Origin: Verrucomicrobiota bacterium
GTDB lineage: Bacteria; Verrucomicrobiota; Verrucomicrobiia; Opitutales; Opitutaceae
Direction of reading: 5' to 3'
DNA length: 64,000 nt
NCBI GenBank assembly: GCA_018239845.1
Contig: JAFEGO010000041.1
Coordinates: 1 to 64,000, forward strand
Position 1 is the first letter of the stretch, and each line of letters begins with the position of its first letter. The notes beneath the pieces are model-generated. The model ran no database searches, had not been told where the DNA came from, and saw only the letters and a program-made list of their open reading frames with translations. The position numbers were made by a program, and so were the translations under genes. Positions 8,105-15,991 of the stretch are shown here, in pieces.

Positions 8105-8527
8105 ATGTTCCTGCGCCGTCCTTCCCAAGCTGCCCGCCGCCTCATCGCGGCGTGTGCCGCGCTTTGGGTCGTCGCGCTGGTCACCTGCACGCTGCACTGC
8201 ACGCTTGGCGACCTCTTCGCTTCTAACGACGCCAAGGTCGCCGCCCACTCCTGCTGCCAGCAGAGTTCCGCGGCCAAGTCCGCACCCGCCAGCACGGCCG
8301 CGTCCGACTGCCACACCTTCCGCGACCTCGCCTCGGCCGACCAAGCCTCGCCGCGCGCCGACTTCGTCCCGCACATCTTTGCGTTCCTCCTGCCGCTGAG
8401 CCTCGAATCGATGCTTTCCGCGCCGGAGCGCACCGTCGCCCCCCTTCCGCCCGAGCCTAGCTTGGGCCCGCCGCCGCAATACTCGCGGCTGCTATTCTCC
8501 GGTCAGGCCCCGCCCGCTGCGGCCTGA
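8105..8527 (+). CDS. Small Cys/His-containing membrane-associated protein of unknown function
   Basis: A 140-residue protein with an N-terminal hydrophobic segment (AACAALWVVALVTCTLHC), then a short ectodomain with HSCCQQ and SDCHTFRD, a second hydrophobic stretch (FVPHIFAFLLPLSL) and a proline-rich tail ending in LLFSGQAPP. I do not recognise a named family with confidence; the layout is reminiscent of DUF2946-type proteins that accompany metal transport genes. It precedes the CusB-like adaptor on the same strand. A Cys/His ectodomain next to a copper-type pump suggests metal binding, but this is inference. An upstream in-frame ATG at 8087 is a possible alternative start. Confidence 0.55.
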   Translation: MFLRRPSQAARRLIAACAALWVVALVTCTLHCTLGDLFASNDAKVAAHSCCQQSSAAKSAPASTAASDCHTFRDLASADQASPRADFVPHIFAFLLPLSLESMLSAPERTVAPLPPEPSLGPPPQYSRLLFSGQAPPAAA

Positions 8528-8655
8528 GCCTTTCGCCGCGCCTCTGCGCGCGGGAATGAGCCCGTCTCCGTCGCTCCGCGTTTCTCCGCGCAGCTTCCGC
8601 GCGTCTCCGCGCGTTCTCCTCCTGACCGCCTGTTTCTGTCCGTCTTTCTTTCGCC

Positions 8656-10236
8656 ATGTCCGCCCGACTTTTCCTCTCCCTTCTCTTCGTCTCCTTCACC
8701 GGCTCCGGCTTCGCCGTCGCCGCGCCGCACGATCACGCGCATGAATCCGCCGCCGCGGTTTACCAGTGCCCCATGCACCCGTGGATCCGCAGCGACCATC
8801 CCGGCAAATGCACCATCTGCGGCATGGACCTCGTCGCGGCCAGTGCCACCGCGCCTTCCGCCGAAGGCCTCGTCTCCCTCAGCGCCGCGAGCGTCAGCGT
8901 GATCGGCGTGCAGACCGCCACGGTCACGCGCCAGCCGCTCACACGCACCCTCCGCGTCACCGGCCGCATCGACGATGACGATACGCGCCACCGCATCCTC
9001 TCGGCCCGCGTGCCCGGCCGCGTCGAAAAACTCTTCGTCAACTTCGTCGGCGCCCCCGTCGAGGCCGGCGCACCGCTCGCCACGCTCTGGAGCGCCGAGC
9101 TGCTCACCGCCGAGCGCGTCTACGTCGAGCGCCTCAAGGCCGGCCCCCTCGTCTATCCCGCCGCCGAGCTCGCCGCCGCGCGCGAGCAGCTCCAACAGCT
9201 CGGCCTCGCCGAGCCCGATCTCGCCGAGCTGGAGAAATCCCGCACGCCCTCCGCCTACGTCACCGTCCGCGCCCCGTCCGCCGGCACCGTCGTCGCCAAG
9301 TCCGTGTACGAGGGCCAGTACGTGCAGGCCAGCGACCGCCTCTTCGAGATCGCCGACTTCTCCACCATGTGGTTCGTCTTCGACGCTTACGCACCCGATC
9401 TCCCTTGGCTGCGGACCGGTCTCCCTGTCGAGGTTACCACCGACGCCGTGCCCGGCGAGGTGATCACCGCCCCCATCGAGTTCATCGACCCCAACTTCGA
9501 TGAAATGACCCAGACCGCCCGCGTCCGCGCCGTGCTGCCCAATCCCCACTACAGCGTCGCCGGCGTCGCCCACCGCCTGCCGCACCGTGTGTATGCCGAG
9601 GGCCGTGTCCTCGTCGAGACGCCCGCCGTCCTCGCCCTCCCGCGCTCCGCCGTGCTCAACCCCGGCACCGGCCCCGTCGCCTACGTTGCCGTCGACGACC
9701 ACACCTTCGCCCCCCGCGCCGTCCAACTCGGCCGCACCGGCGACGCCCTCGTCGAAATTCTTTCCGGCCTCTCTGAGGGCGACCGCGTCGTCACCCAGGG
9801 CAACCTCCTGATCGACGCCCAGGCCCAGCTCTCGCACGCCCCTGCGCCCGCCGCCGCGCCGCCCAGTCCGTCCGCCACGCTCTCCGATGCCGCGCTCCTC
9901 GATCTCGCCAACCGCGCGATCGACGCCGCCGACGCCCTCGCGAGCGACGACTACGCGCGTTACCAAAAACTTTTCCCCACGCTCGCCACGCCCGACGCCA
10001 CCCTGCCGTCTCTCGAACTCGGCACCTCGCTCACCGAGGCCCGCCGTTCCTTCGAGCCGTGGAGCACCGCCGTCGCCACCTTGCTCCAGCCGCAGCACAC
10101 GCGGCTCGGCGTGAAGATTTTCCAATGCCCCATGTCGCCCGTCTCGCAAAAGGGCCGCTGGGTCCAGCGCAGCCTGCCGCTGAAGAATCCGTTCTTCGGC
10201 GCCGCCATGCCCGACTGCGGCAACGAGGTCCCCTAA
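8656..10236 (+). CDS. Heavy-metal RND efflux periplasmic adaptor, CusB-like, with DUF3347 tail
   Basis: A 526-residue adaptor that links an RND pump to an outer-membrane channel. After a signal peptide and HDHAHE, a heavy-metal-binding domain is seen at about 35-58 (YQCPMHPWIRSDHPGKCTIC). Then come the membrane-proximal and barrel-sandwich segments (RILSARVPGRVEKLFVNFVG and GTVVAKSVYEGQYV), an alpha-hairpin of normal length, and the beta-barrel. The last 110 residues form an extra domain of DUF3347 type with a second Cys-Pro-Met (FQCPMSPVSQKGRW) and a terminal Cys. It sits 12 bases before the pump gene. Two CPM motifs and an adjacent CusA-type pump argue for Cu(I)/Ag(I). Confidence 0.9.
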   Translation: MSARLFLSLLFVSFTGSGFAVAAPHDHAHESAAAVYQCPMHPWIRSDHPGKCTICGMDLVAASATAPSAEGLVSLSAASVSVIGVQTATVTRQPLTRTLRVTGRIDDDDTRHRILSARVPGRVEKLFVNFVGAPVEAGAPLATLWSAELLTAERVYVERLKAGPLVYPAAELAAAREQLQQLGLAEPDLAELEKSRTPSAYVTVRAPSAGTVVAKSVYEGQYVQASDRLFEIADFSTMWFVFDAYAPDLPWLRTGLPVEVTTDAVPGEVITAPIEFIDPNFDEMTQTARVRAVLPNPHYSVAGVAHRLPHRVYAEGRVLVETPAVLALPRSAVLNPGTGPVAYVAVDDHTFAPRAVQLGRTGDALVEILSGLSEGDRVVTQGNLLIDAQAQLSHAPAPAAAPPSPSATLSDAALLDLANRAIDAADALASDDYARYQKLFPTLATPDATLPSLELGTSLTEARRSFEPWSTAVATLLQPQHTRLGVKIFQCPMSPVSQKGRWVQRSLPLKNPFFGAAMPDCGNEVP

Positions 10237-10248
10237 GCGCGCACCACC

Positions 10249-13200
10249 ATGATCAACGCCCTTATCCGCTGGTCCCTCGGCAACCGTTTCCTCGTCCTCA
10301 GCGCCACGCTCCTCGTGCTCGGCTGGGGCGTGTTTGCCATTCGTCGCGTCCCCATCGACGCCATCCCCGACCTCAGTGAAAATCAGGTCATCGTCTTCGC
10401 CGACTGGGAAGGTCGCAGCCCGCAGGAGATCGAGGACCAGGTCACCTATCCCCTCTCCGTCAATCTTCAGGGTCTTGCCGGCGTCCGCACCGTGCGCGCC
10501 ACGTCGATGTTCGGCTTTTCCCTCATCACCGTCGTCTTCAACGACGACATCGACAACTACTTCGCCCGCACCCGCATCCTCGAGCGGCTCAACTCCCTCG
10601 GCTCGCTCCTCCCCGCCGGCGTCACGCCCCGCCTCGGCCCCGACGCCACCGGCCTCGGCTGGGTCTATCAATATTACCTGAAGGTCGCGCCCGGCTCCGC
10701 CGCCACCGACCTCGGCCAGCTCCGCGCCTTGCAGGATTACTACCTCCGCTACCAGCTCGCCTCCGTCCCCGGCGTCGCCGAGGTCGCCGGCATCGGCGGC
10801 TTCGTCCGCCAGTGGCAGATCGAGGTCTCCGCCCAAAAGATGCGCGCCCGCGGCGTCACGCTCGCGCAGGTCATGGACGCCGTCGCCGCCAACAACCTCA
10901 ACGTCGGCGGCCGCACCCTCGAGGAAAACGGCCAGGAATTCGTCGTCCGCGGCCTCGGCCTCATCCACACCGCTTCCGACCTCGAGGGCATCGCGCTCAA
11001 CGTCAAAAATGGCGTCCCCCTCCGGCTCGGCGACGTCGCCACCGTCCAGCTCGGCGGCGACTACCGCCGCGGCACGCTCGATGTCGACGGACACGAGGTC
11101 GTCGGCGGCGCCATCGTCATGCGCTCCGGCGCCAACGCCTGGCAGGTCATCCAAGATGTAAAAGCGAAACTCGCGCAGCTCGCCCCCGGGCTCCCGCCCG
11201 GCGTCACGGTCGAGCCGTTCTACGACCGCAGCGACCTCATCGCCCGCGCCATCGGCACGCTCCGCCACACGCTCTGGGAGGCGGTGATCCTCGTGACGCT
11301 CATCCACATCCTCTTCCTCTTTCACTTCCGCAGCATCCTGATCGTTACGCTGCCGCTCCCCGCCTCGATCCTGATCGCGTTCATCCTGATGAAGCAGTTC
11401 GGCATCCAGTCGCACATCATGTCGCTCACCGGCATCGCGATTGCCATCGGCGTGCTCGTGGACGCCGCGATCGTCATGGTCGAAAACGTCCTCCGCCACT
11501 GTGAGCAGGCCGAGCACGCCAAGGGCGCGCGGCTCACGACGGCCGAGACCTTCGACGTCGTACTCACCGCCTCGCAGCAGGTCGGCCGGCCCATCTTCTT
11601 CGCGATGGTGATCATCGTCCTCGCCTTCGTCCCGATCTTCACGCTCACCGGTCAGGAGGGAAAACTCTTCCACCCGCTCGCGTGGACCAAGACCTTCGCG
11701 ATGGTCGGCGCCACGCTCCTCGCCGTCACGCTCGTCCCCGTCCTCTGCACCTATCTCGTGCGCGGCCCTTTTCACGCCGAAGACAAGAACCGCCTCATGC
11801 GCGTCCTCCTCGCGATCTACGACCCCATCCTCGACTGGGCGCTCCGCTGCCGCAAAACCGTCCTCACCCTCGCCGCGGTCCTCCTCGCCTTCTGCGCCGT
11901 CCTCGCCTTCGGCCTGCCTCAGCGCCTCATCTCTCACCTCTCGACCCTCAACCCTAAACTCGCCCGCGCAGCGGGCGGATTCGGCAACGACTACATGCCC
12001 ACCCTGCAGGAGGGCTCGTTGCTCTTCATGCCTGTCCTCCTCCCGAGCACCTCGCTCACCGAGGTGCAGCGCATCATGGCATGGCAGGATCGCACGATCC
12101 GCGAGACCCCCGAAGTCCTCAGCGTCGCGGGCAAGCTCGGCCGCTTCGACACCGCCACCGATCCCGCCCCCAGCGAAATGATCGAGACCACCATCATGCT
12201 GAAACCCGTCGCCGAGTGGCGCCCCGGTCTCACCAAGGAAAAGCTTATCGCCGAACTCTCCGCCAAGCTCTCCGTCGTCCCCGGCTACGTCCCCGGTTTT
12301 CTGCAACCCATTGAGAACCGCATCCTCATGCTCTCGACCGGCATTCGCGCGCAGCTCGGCGTGAAAATCTTCGGCGACAACCTCGACGCCCTCCAGCAAA
12401 AGGCCTTCGAGGTCGCCGCCGTCGTCGAAAAAATCCCCGGCGCCACCGGCGTCGCGCCTTCCCGAGTCCAAGGCAAACCCTACCTGGAAATCACGGTGGA
12501 CCGCGCCGCCCTCGCGCGCCACGGCCTCAGCGCCGCCGATGTCCTCGCCGTCGCCGAGGTCGGCCTCGGCGGCAAGACCGTCACCACCTCGCTCCAAGGC
12601 CGCGAACGCTGGCCCGTGCAGGTCCGTCTCAGCCGCGCCGACCGTGACGACCTTTCCCGCCTCGGCGCCCTGCCCGTCGCCAAGCCCGACGGCACCTACG
12701 TCCCGCTCGGCCAGGTCGCGACCATCGCGCGCGTCACCGGCCCGAGCGAGATCGCCAGCGAGAACGGCCGTCTCCGCACCTTCGTGCAGGCCAACGTCAC
12801 CGGCCGCGACCTCGGCTCCTTCGTCGACGAACTGCACCAAAAAATCTCGGCCGAAATCCATCTCTCCCCCGGCCAGACCATCGAGTACTCCGGCCAGTAC
12901 GAAAACCAGCTCCGCGCGCGCCAGACCCTCCTCTACATCGTGCCCGCCGTGCTGCTCATCATCTTCGTGCTGCTCACGGTCACGTTCCGCTCCGCCCTCG
13001 AGGCCGCGCACGTGATTCTCGCCGTGCCCTTCGCGCTCACCGGCGGCGTCCTGCTCCAATGGGCGCTCGGTTTCCCGTTCACCGTCGCCGTGTGGGTCGG
13101 CTACATCGCGCTCTTCGGCACCGCCATCCAGACCGGCGTCGTCATGGTTATTTACCTGGAGGAGTCCGTGAAAAAAGCCCGCACCGCCAAGGGCTCCGCT

Positions 13201-13482
13201 CTCACCCGTTCGGAACTCCTCGCCGCGATCAAGGAGGGCGCGCGTCTCCGCCTGCGTCCCAAGGTCATGACCGTCGCCACCGCCGTCGCCGGCCTGCTCC
13301 CGATTTTCTGGAGCACGCGCACCGGCGCCGAGGTCATGCAGCCCCTCGCCGCCCCCGTCGTCGGCGGCATGCTCTCCTCGCTGGTGCACATCCTGATCGT
13401 CACACCGGTGATCTTTTATCTGCTGCACGCGCGGTCATTGGAAAGCCCTCCGGCCGTTTCCACTGACGCCCCGGCCGCTTGA
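10249..13482 (+). CDS. Heavy-metal RND efflux pump, CusA-like (Cu/Ag class signatures)
   Basis: A 1077-residue inner-membrane proton antiporter with the usual 12-helix RND layout and two large periplasmic loops. The fourth helix reads AIAIGVLVDAAIVMVEN (about 396-412), the form seen in copper/silver pumps rather than the DFGxxxDGA form of zinc/cobalt pumps. The three methionines that line the CusA metal site appear conserved in context: LLFMP (about 590), PSEMIETT (about 641) and ILMLSTG (about 693). The start follows the adaptor stop closely, so both are in one transcript. It probably exports Cu(I) or Ag(I) from periplasm or cytoplasm through a TolC-type channel. Confidence 0.92.
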   Translation: MINALIRWSLGNRFLVLSATLLVLGWGVFAIRRVPIDAIPDLSENQVIVFADWEGRSPQEIEDQVTYPLSVNLQGLAGVRTVRATSMFGFSLITVVFNDDIDNYFARTRILERLNSLGSLLPAGVTPRLGPDATGLGWVYQYYLKVAPGSAATDLGQLRALQDYYLRYQLASVPGVAEVAGIGGFVRQWQIEVSAQKMRARGVTLAQVMDAVAANNLNVGGRTLEENGQEFVVRGLGLIHTASDLEGIALNVKNGVPLRLGDVATVQLGGDYRRGTLDVDGHEVVGGAIVMRSGANAWQVIQDVKAKLAQLAPGLPPGVTVEPFYDRSDLIARAIGTLRHTLWEAVILVTLIHILFLFHFRSILIVTLPLPASILIAFILMKQFGIQSHIMSLTGIAIAIGVLVDAAIVMVENVLRHCEQAEHAKGARLTTAETFDVVLTASQQVGRPIFFAMVIIVLAFVPIFTLTGQEGKLFHPLAWTKTFAMVGATLLAVTLVPVLCTYLVRGPFHAEDKNRLMRVLLAIYDPILDWALRCRKTVLTLAAVLLAFCAVLAFGLPQRLISHLSTLNPKLARAAGGFGNDYMPTLQEGSLLFMPVLLPSTSLTEVQRIMAWQDRTIRETPEVLSVAGKLGRFDTATDPAPSEMIETTIMLKPVAEWRPGLTKEKLIAELSAKLSVVPGYVPGFLQPIENRILMLSTGIRAQLGVKIFGDNLDALQQKAFEVAAVVEKIPGATGVAPSRVQGKPYLEITVDRAALARHGLSAADVLAVAEVGLGGKTVTTSLQGRERWPVQVRLSRADRDDLSRLGALPVAKPDGTYVPLGQVATIARVTGPSEIASENGRLRTFVQANVTGRDLGSFVDELHQKISAEIHLSPGQTIEYSGQYENQLRARQTLLYIVPAVLLIIFVLLTVTFRSALEAAHVILAVPFALTGGVLLQWALGFPFTVAVWVGYIALFGTAIQTGVVMVIYLEESVKKARTAKGSALTRSELLAAIKEGARLRLRPKVMTVATAVAGLLPIFWSTRTGAEVMQPLAAPVVGGMLSSLVHILIVTPVIFYLLHARSLESPPAVSTDAPAA

Positions 13483-13514
13483 CACCCCGGCTTCCAGGCG
13501 GCTCTTTACGTTTC

Positions 13515-13898
13515 GTGAAGTCCGCCTTCCGCTATGTCTCCTTGCTGCTGCTGGCCCTCTGGCTGCCGGCGACGCTGCATTGCGACCTGGAGGCCGCCGG
13601 GCTGAACCCGCCCGCGCTTACCTGTCAGGATGAGCACGCCCCTGATGGCCACGCCGCGCAGGACAACTGCGCCCTCATCGAAAACGGCCAGTATCACACC
13701 GGCGTCGCCCTCCTGAAGGCCCCTGCGCCCTCGCTGCTCCTCTGCACCCTTTGCTGCGTCGCCCTTCTCGCGCCGCCGCCCGTCGCCGCTCCGCTCGTTT
13801 CACCGGAGCGCACCGACTCCCCGCCGGAGCTGATCCGCGTCTGGTCGTTTGACCGCCGCGCGGCTCTGCCCGCCCGCGCCCCCACGCTCCTCGGTTGA
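13515..13898 (+). CDS. Small secreted Cys/His protein of unknown function
   Basis: About 127 residues. A GTG at 13515 gives a clean N-terminal hydrophobic segment (VSLLLLALWLPATLHC); the longer frame starts from TTG inside the pump gene. After it come ALTCQDEHAPDGHAAQDNC and a second hydrophobic stretch with LLLCTLCCVALL, then a polar tail ending RAALPARAP. Layout (hydrophobic segment, short Cys/His ectodomain, hydrophobic segment, Pro/Arg-rich tail) matches the proteins at 8105 and 38395. Unknown function; position between the CusA-like pump and the TolC-like channel suggests a role in metal handling. Confidence 0.5.
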   Translation: MKSAFRYVSLLLLALWLPATLHCDLEAAGLNPPALTCQDEHAPDGHAAQDNCALIENGQYHTGVALLKAPAPSLLLCTLCCVALLAPPPVAAPLVSPERTDSPPELIRVWSFDRRAALPARAPTLLG

Positions 13899-14019
13899 TC
13901 GGTCCCTGCGCGGACTGATCAGCCTTCTGTTTCACAGCCCTGGCCTGCGGCACGCCTGCGCGCGTCCGCCTGCGGCCAAGCTCCCGTCGTTTCGTTCGTA
14001 TTCCTTTCAACCATTTCCC

Positions 14020-15273
14020 ATGAAATCCTTTTTTCCTCTCCTCTTTCTCACCCTCGGCGGCGCCTTGTCGGCGCAGCCCGTCTCCCTCGATTCGCTCGTC
14101 CGCGAAATCAGCGCCAACAATCCCGAGCGTCGGTTCTACGAGGCCGAGCTCGCCGCCGCCAAGGCCGGCGCCCGCGTCGCCTCCCGCCTCAACGATCCGC
14201 AGGTCGCCCTCGATCTCGGCCATAAAAATCTGAAGACCTCCACTGGCGCCGCCATCGACGACGGCACCGTGTGGTCGGTCTCGGTTACCCAAACCTTCGA
14301 GTGGCCCGGCCGCCTCGCCTTGCGCAAGGCCATCGCCAACCGCGACGTCGAACTCGCCCAGCTCGGCGTCGCGCGCTTTGAAAACGCCCTCGCCGCCCGC
14401 GCCCGCACCCTCGCCTTCGGCCTCTACGCCGCGAACACGAAGGCCGCCGCGATCCGCGAGGTTTCCGACCGCTTCGCCTCGCTCAAGGAGACGTTCCTCG
14501 CCCGCGAGCCTGCCGGTCTCACGCCGCTCCTCGAGACGCGCGTGATCGAGGCCAGCGAGCTGACCCTCCAGCGTCGCGCCACCGAGGCCGAGCTGGCCGT
14601 GCAGGCCGCCTTGATCGAGCTCAACCAGCTGCGCGGCGCCGCCGTCGATGCCCCGCTGCAGGTCGCCGCGCCCGCGCTCACCTTCAGCGCCGTGCCCGCC
14701 ACCGCCGATCTCCTCACCGCCGCGCGCGCGCAAAATTTCGACTACCGCATGCGCGTGGTCGAGCTGGAACAACAAGGCCTCGCCGTCCGCCTGTCGCGCA
14801 ACGAGCGCTACCCCGGCATCACCGTCGGGCCCTACCTGTCGCGCGACAATGTCGGCGACCGCGAGACCATCGTGGGCCTCGGCCTGAGCGTGCCGCTACC
14901 CGTTTCCGGCCGCAGCGGTGCCGCCATCGAGGGAGCCAATGCCCGCCGCCGCCAAGCCGAGGCCGCCGTGGCCGTCGCCCTGCGCGATCTCGACCGCCAG
15001 GTCGTCACCGCCGCGCAGGCGTTTTCCACCAAGCTCGCCGAGTCCCGCCGCTGGTCGCCCGACGCTGTGCAGAAATTCCGCGAGGCCGCCGAGCTGGCGG
15101 ACCGTCACTACCGCACTGGCGCCGTCCCCATCGCCACCTACGTCGAACTGCAAAACGCCTACCTCGACGCCGCCGAGGCCCTGCTCGCCACGCAGGCCGA
15201 CGTCCTCACCGCCGGCCTCCAGCTCCAGCAGCTCACCGGCCTCACCCTCAACCCCGTCGAAATCAAACCATGA
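14020..15273 (+). CDS. TolC-family outer-membrane efflux protein (CusC/CzcC-like)
   Basis: A 417-residue protein with a signal peptide (MKSFFPLLFLTLGGALSAQ) and two homologous helical repeats, as in TolC-like channels. Blocks such as RVASRLNDPQVALDLGH and the long heptad-like helices around LAQLGVARFENALAARARTLAFGLY and VTAAQAFSTKLAESRRW fit the CzcC/CusC group. It provides the outer-membrane exit for RND pumps. It is the only such channel in the window and lies between the two pump genes, so it may serve both. Its stop overlaps the next start (ATGA), which indicates translational coupling with the short adaptor. Confidence 0.88.
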   Translation: MKSFFPLLFLTLGGALSAQPVSLDSLVREISANNPERRFYEAELAAAKAGARVASRLNDPQVALDLGHKNLKTSTGAAIDDGTVWSVSVTQTFEWPGRLALRKAIANRDVELAQLGVARFENALAARARTLAFGLYAANTKAAAIREVSDRFASLKETFLAREPAGLTPLLETRVIEASELTLQRRATEAELAVQAALIELNQLRGAAVDAPLQVAAPALTFSAVPATADLLTAARAQNFDYRMRVVELEQQGLAVRLSRNERYPGITVGPYLSRDNVGDRETIVGLGLSVPLPVSGRSGAAIEGANARRRQAEAAVAVALRDLDRQVVTAAQAFSTKLAESRRWSPDAVQKFREAAELADRHYRTGAVPIATYVELQNAYLDAAEALLATQADVLTAGLQLQQLTGLTLNPVEIKP

Positions 15274-15953
15274 ACCCGCGTCACTGGTTGTTTGTTTCGA
15301 CCGCCGGCTTGACCCTGCTGCTCGCCGGCTGCGGCGAAAAGCCGGCCGGCCCTGAAGCGGAAGCCGAGGAAAGCAGCGGCGTCACCTACAAGGAGGGCCG
15401 CGGGCTCCAGCTCGCTCCCGAGGTGGTGCAGGCGTTGCGCCTGCAGACCGCCACCGCCGAGGAACGTCCGCTGGCCGCCGAATCCGCGCTCACCGCGCAG
15501 GTCTTCGCCACCCAGCCCCAGCTCCTCGCGACCGCGCGTCTCACGGCCGATCAGGCCGCGCCCTTGCGCACCGCGTCGTTCACCGGCGCCCGTCTCCTGC
15601 GCATTGATGCGTCACCTGCCGCCGCCACGCGGCTGGTTGACGCGGTCTTCGCGCTCGACGAGGCCCCGGGACGCCGCATCGGCGACTTCGTGACTCTCAC
15701 CGCGCGCCGGGACTCCGTGCCCACGCTGACCGTGCCGCGTGCGGCGATTCTCGACGGCGCCACCGGCCCCTTCGTCTATGTGGTCAACGGCGACGCGTAC
15801 CTGCGCACGCCCGTCAAGCTCGGCGCGCAAACCGCCGATTTCACCGAGATCACCGACGGCCTTTACGCCGGCGACCTCGTGGTGGTCGCTCCCGTCGACC
15901 AACTCTGGCTGGCCGAACTCCGCCTCACCAAGGGCGGCGGACACAGCCACTGA
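15270..15953 (+). CDS. Short RND adaptor-like lipoprotein lacking the hairpin region
   Basis: A 227-residue lipoprotein (lipobox LLLAGC near residue 20). The N-terminal lead QLAPEVVQALRLQTATAEER is typical of heavy-metal RND adaptors, and the C-terminal half retains the beta-barrel and membrane-proximal parts (IGDFVTLTARRDSVPTLTVPRAAILD, FVYVVNGDAYLRTPVKLG, ITDGLYAGDLVVV). The central lipoyl/alpha-hairpin segment that normally contacts TolC seems to be missing: only about 60 residues join the two parts, and family members are usually 350-500 long. The frame is intact, so this looks like a natural short form. It ends GGGHSH, a possible metal-binding tail. Upstream is a TolC channel, downstream the divalent-type pump. 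Confidence 0.75.
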   Translation: MNPRHWLFVSTAGLTLLLAGCGEKPAGPEAEAEESSGVTYKEGRGLQLAPEVVQALRLQTATAEERPLAAESALTAQVFATQPQLLATARLTADQAAPLRTASFTGARLLRIDASPAAATRLVDAVFALDEAPGRRIGDFVTLTARRDSVPTLTVPRAAILDGATGPFVYVVNGDAYLRTPVKLGAQTADFTEITDGLYAGDLVVVAPVDQLWLAELRLTKGGGHSH

Positions 15954-15991
15954 TTCCTCCGTTTCCTTTCAACCTTTTCTCCTTCACTCTC

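Noticed and set aside
8556..8744. Short frame MSPSPSLRVSPRSFRASPR
   Set aside because: It is produced by degenerate CTCCGCG repeats in the gap before the adaptor gene and overlaps the adaptor signal peptide region in another frame.
8503..13428. 1641-codon open frame on the minus strand opposite the Cu-type pump
   Set aside because: It is antisense to well-supported pump and adaptor genes and its translation is rich in Gly, Glu, Asp and Arg with no domain. High GC in third positions leaves the opposite frame open.
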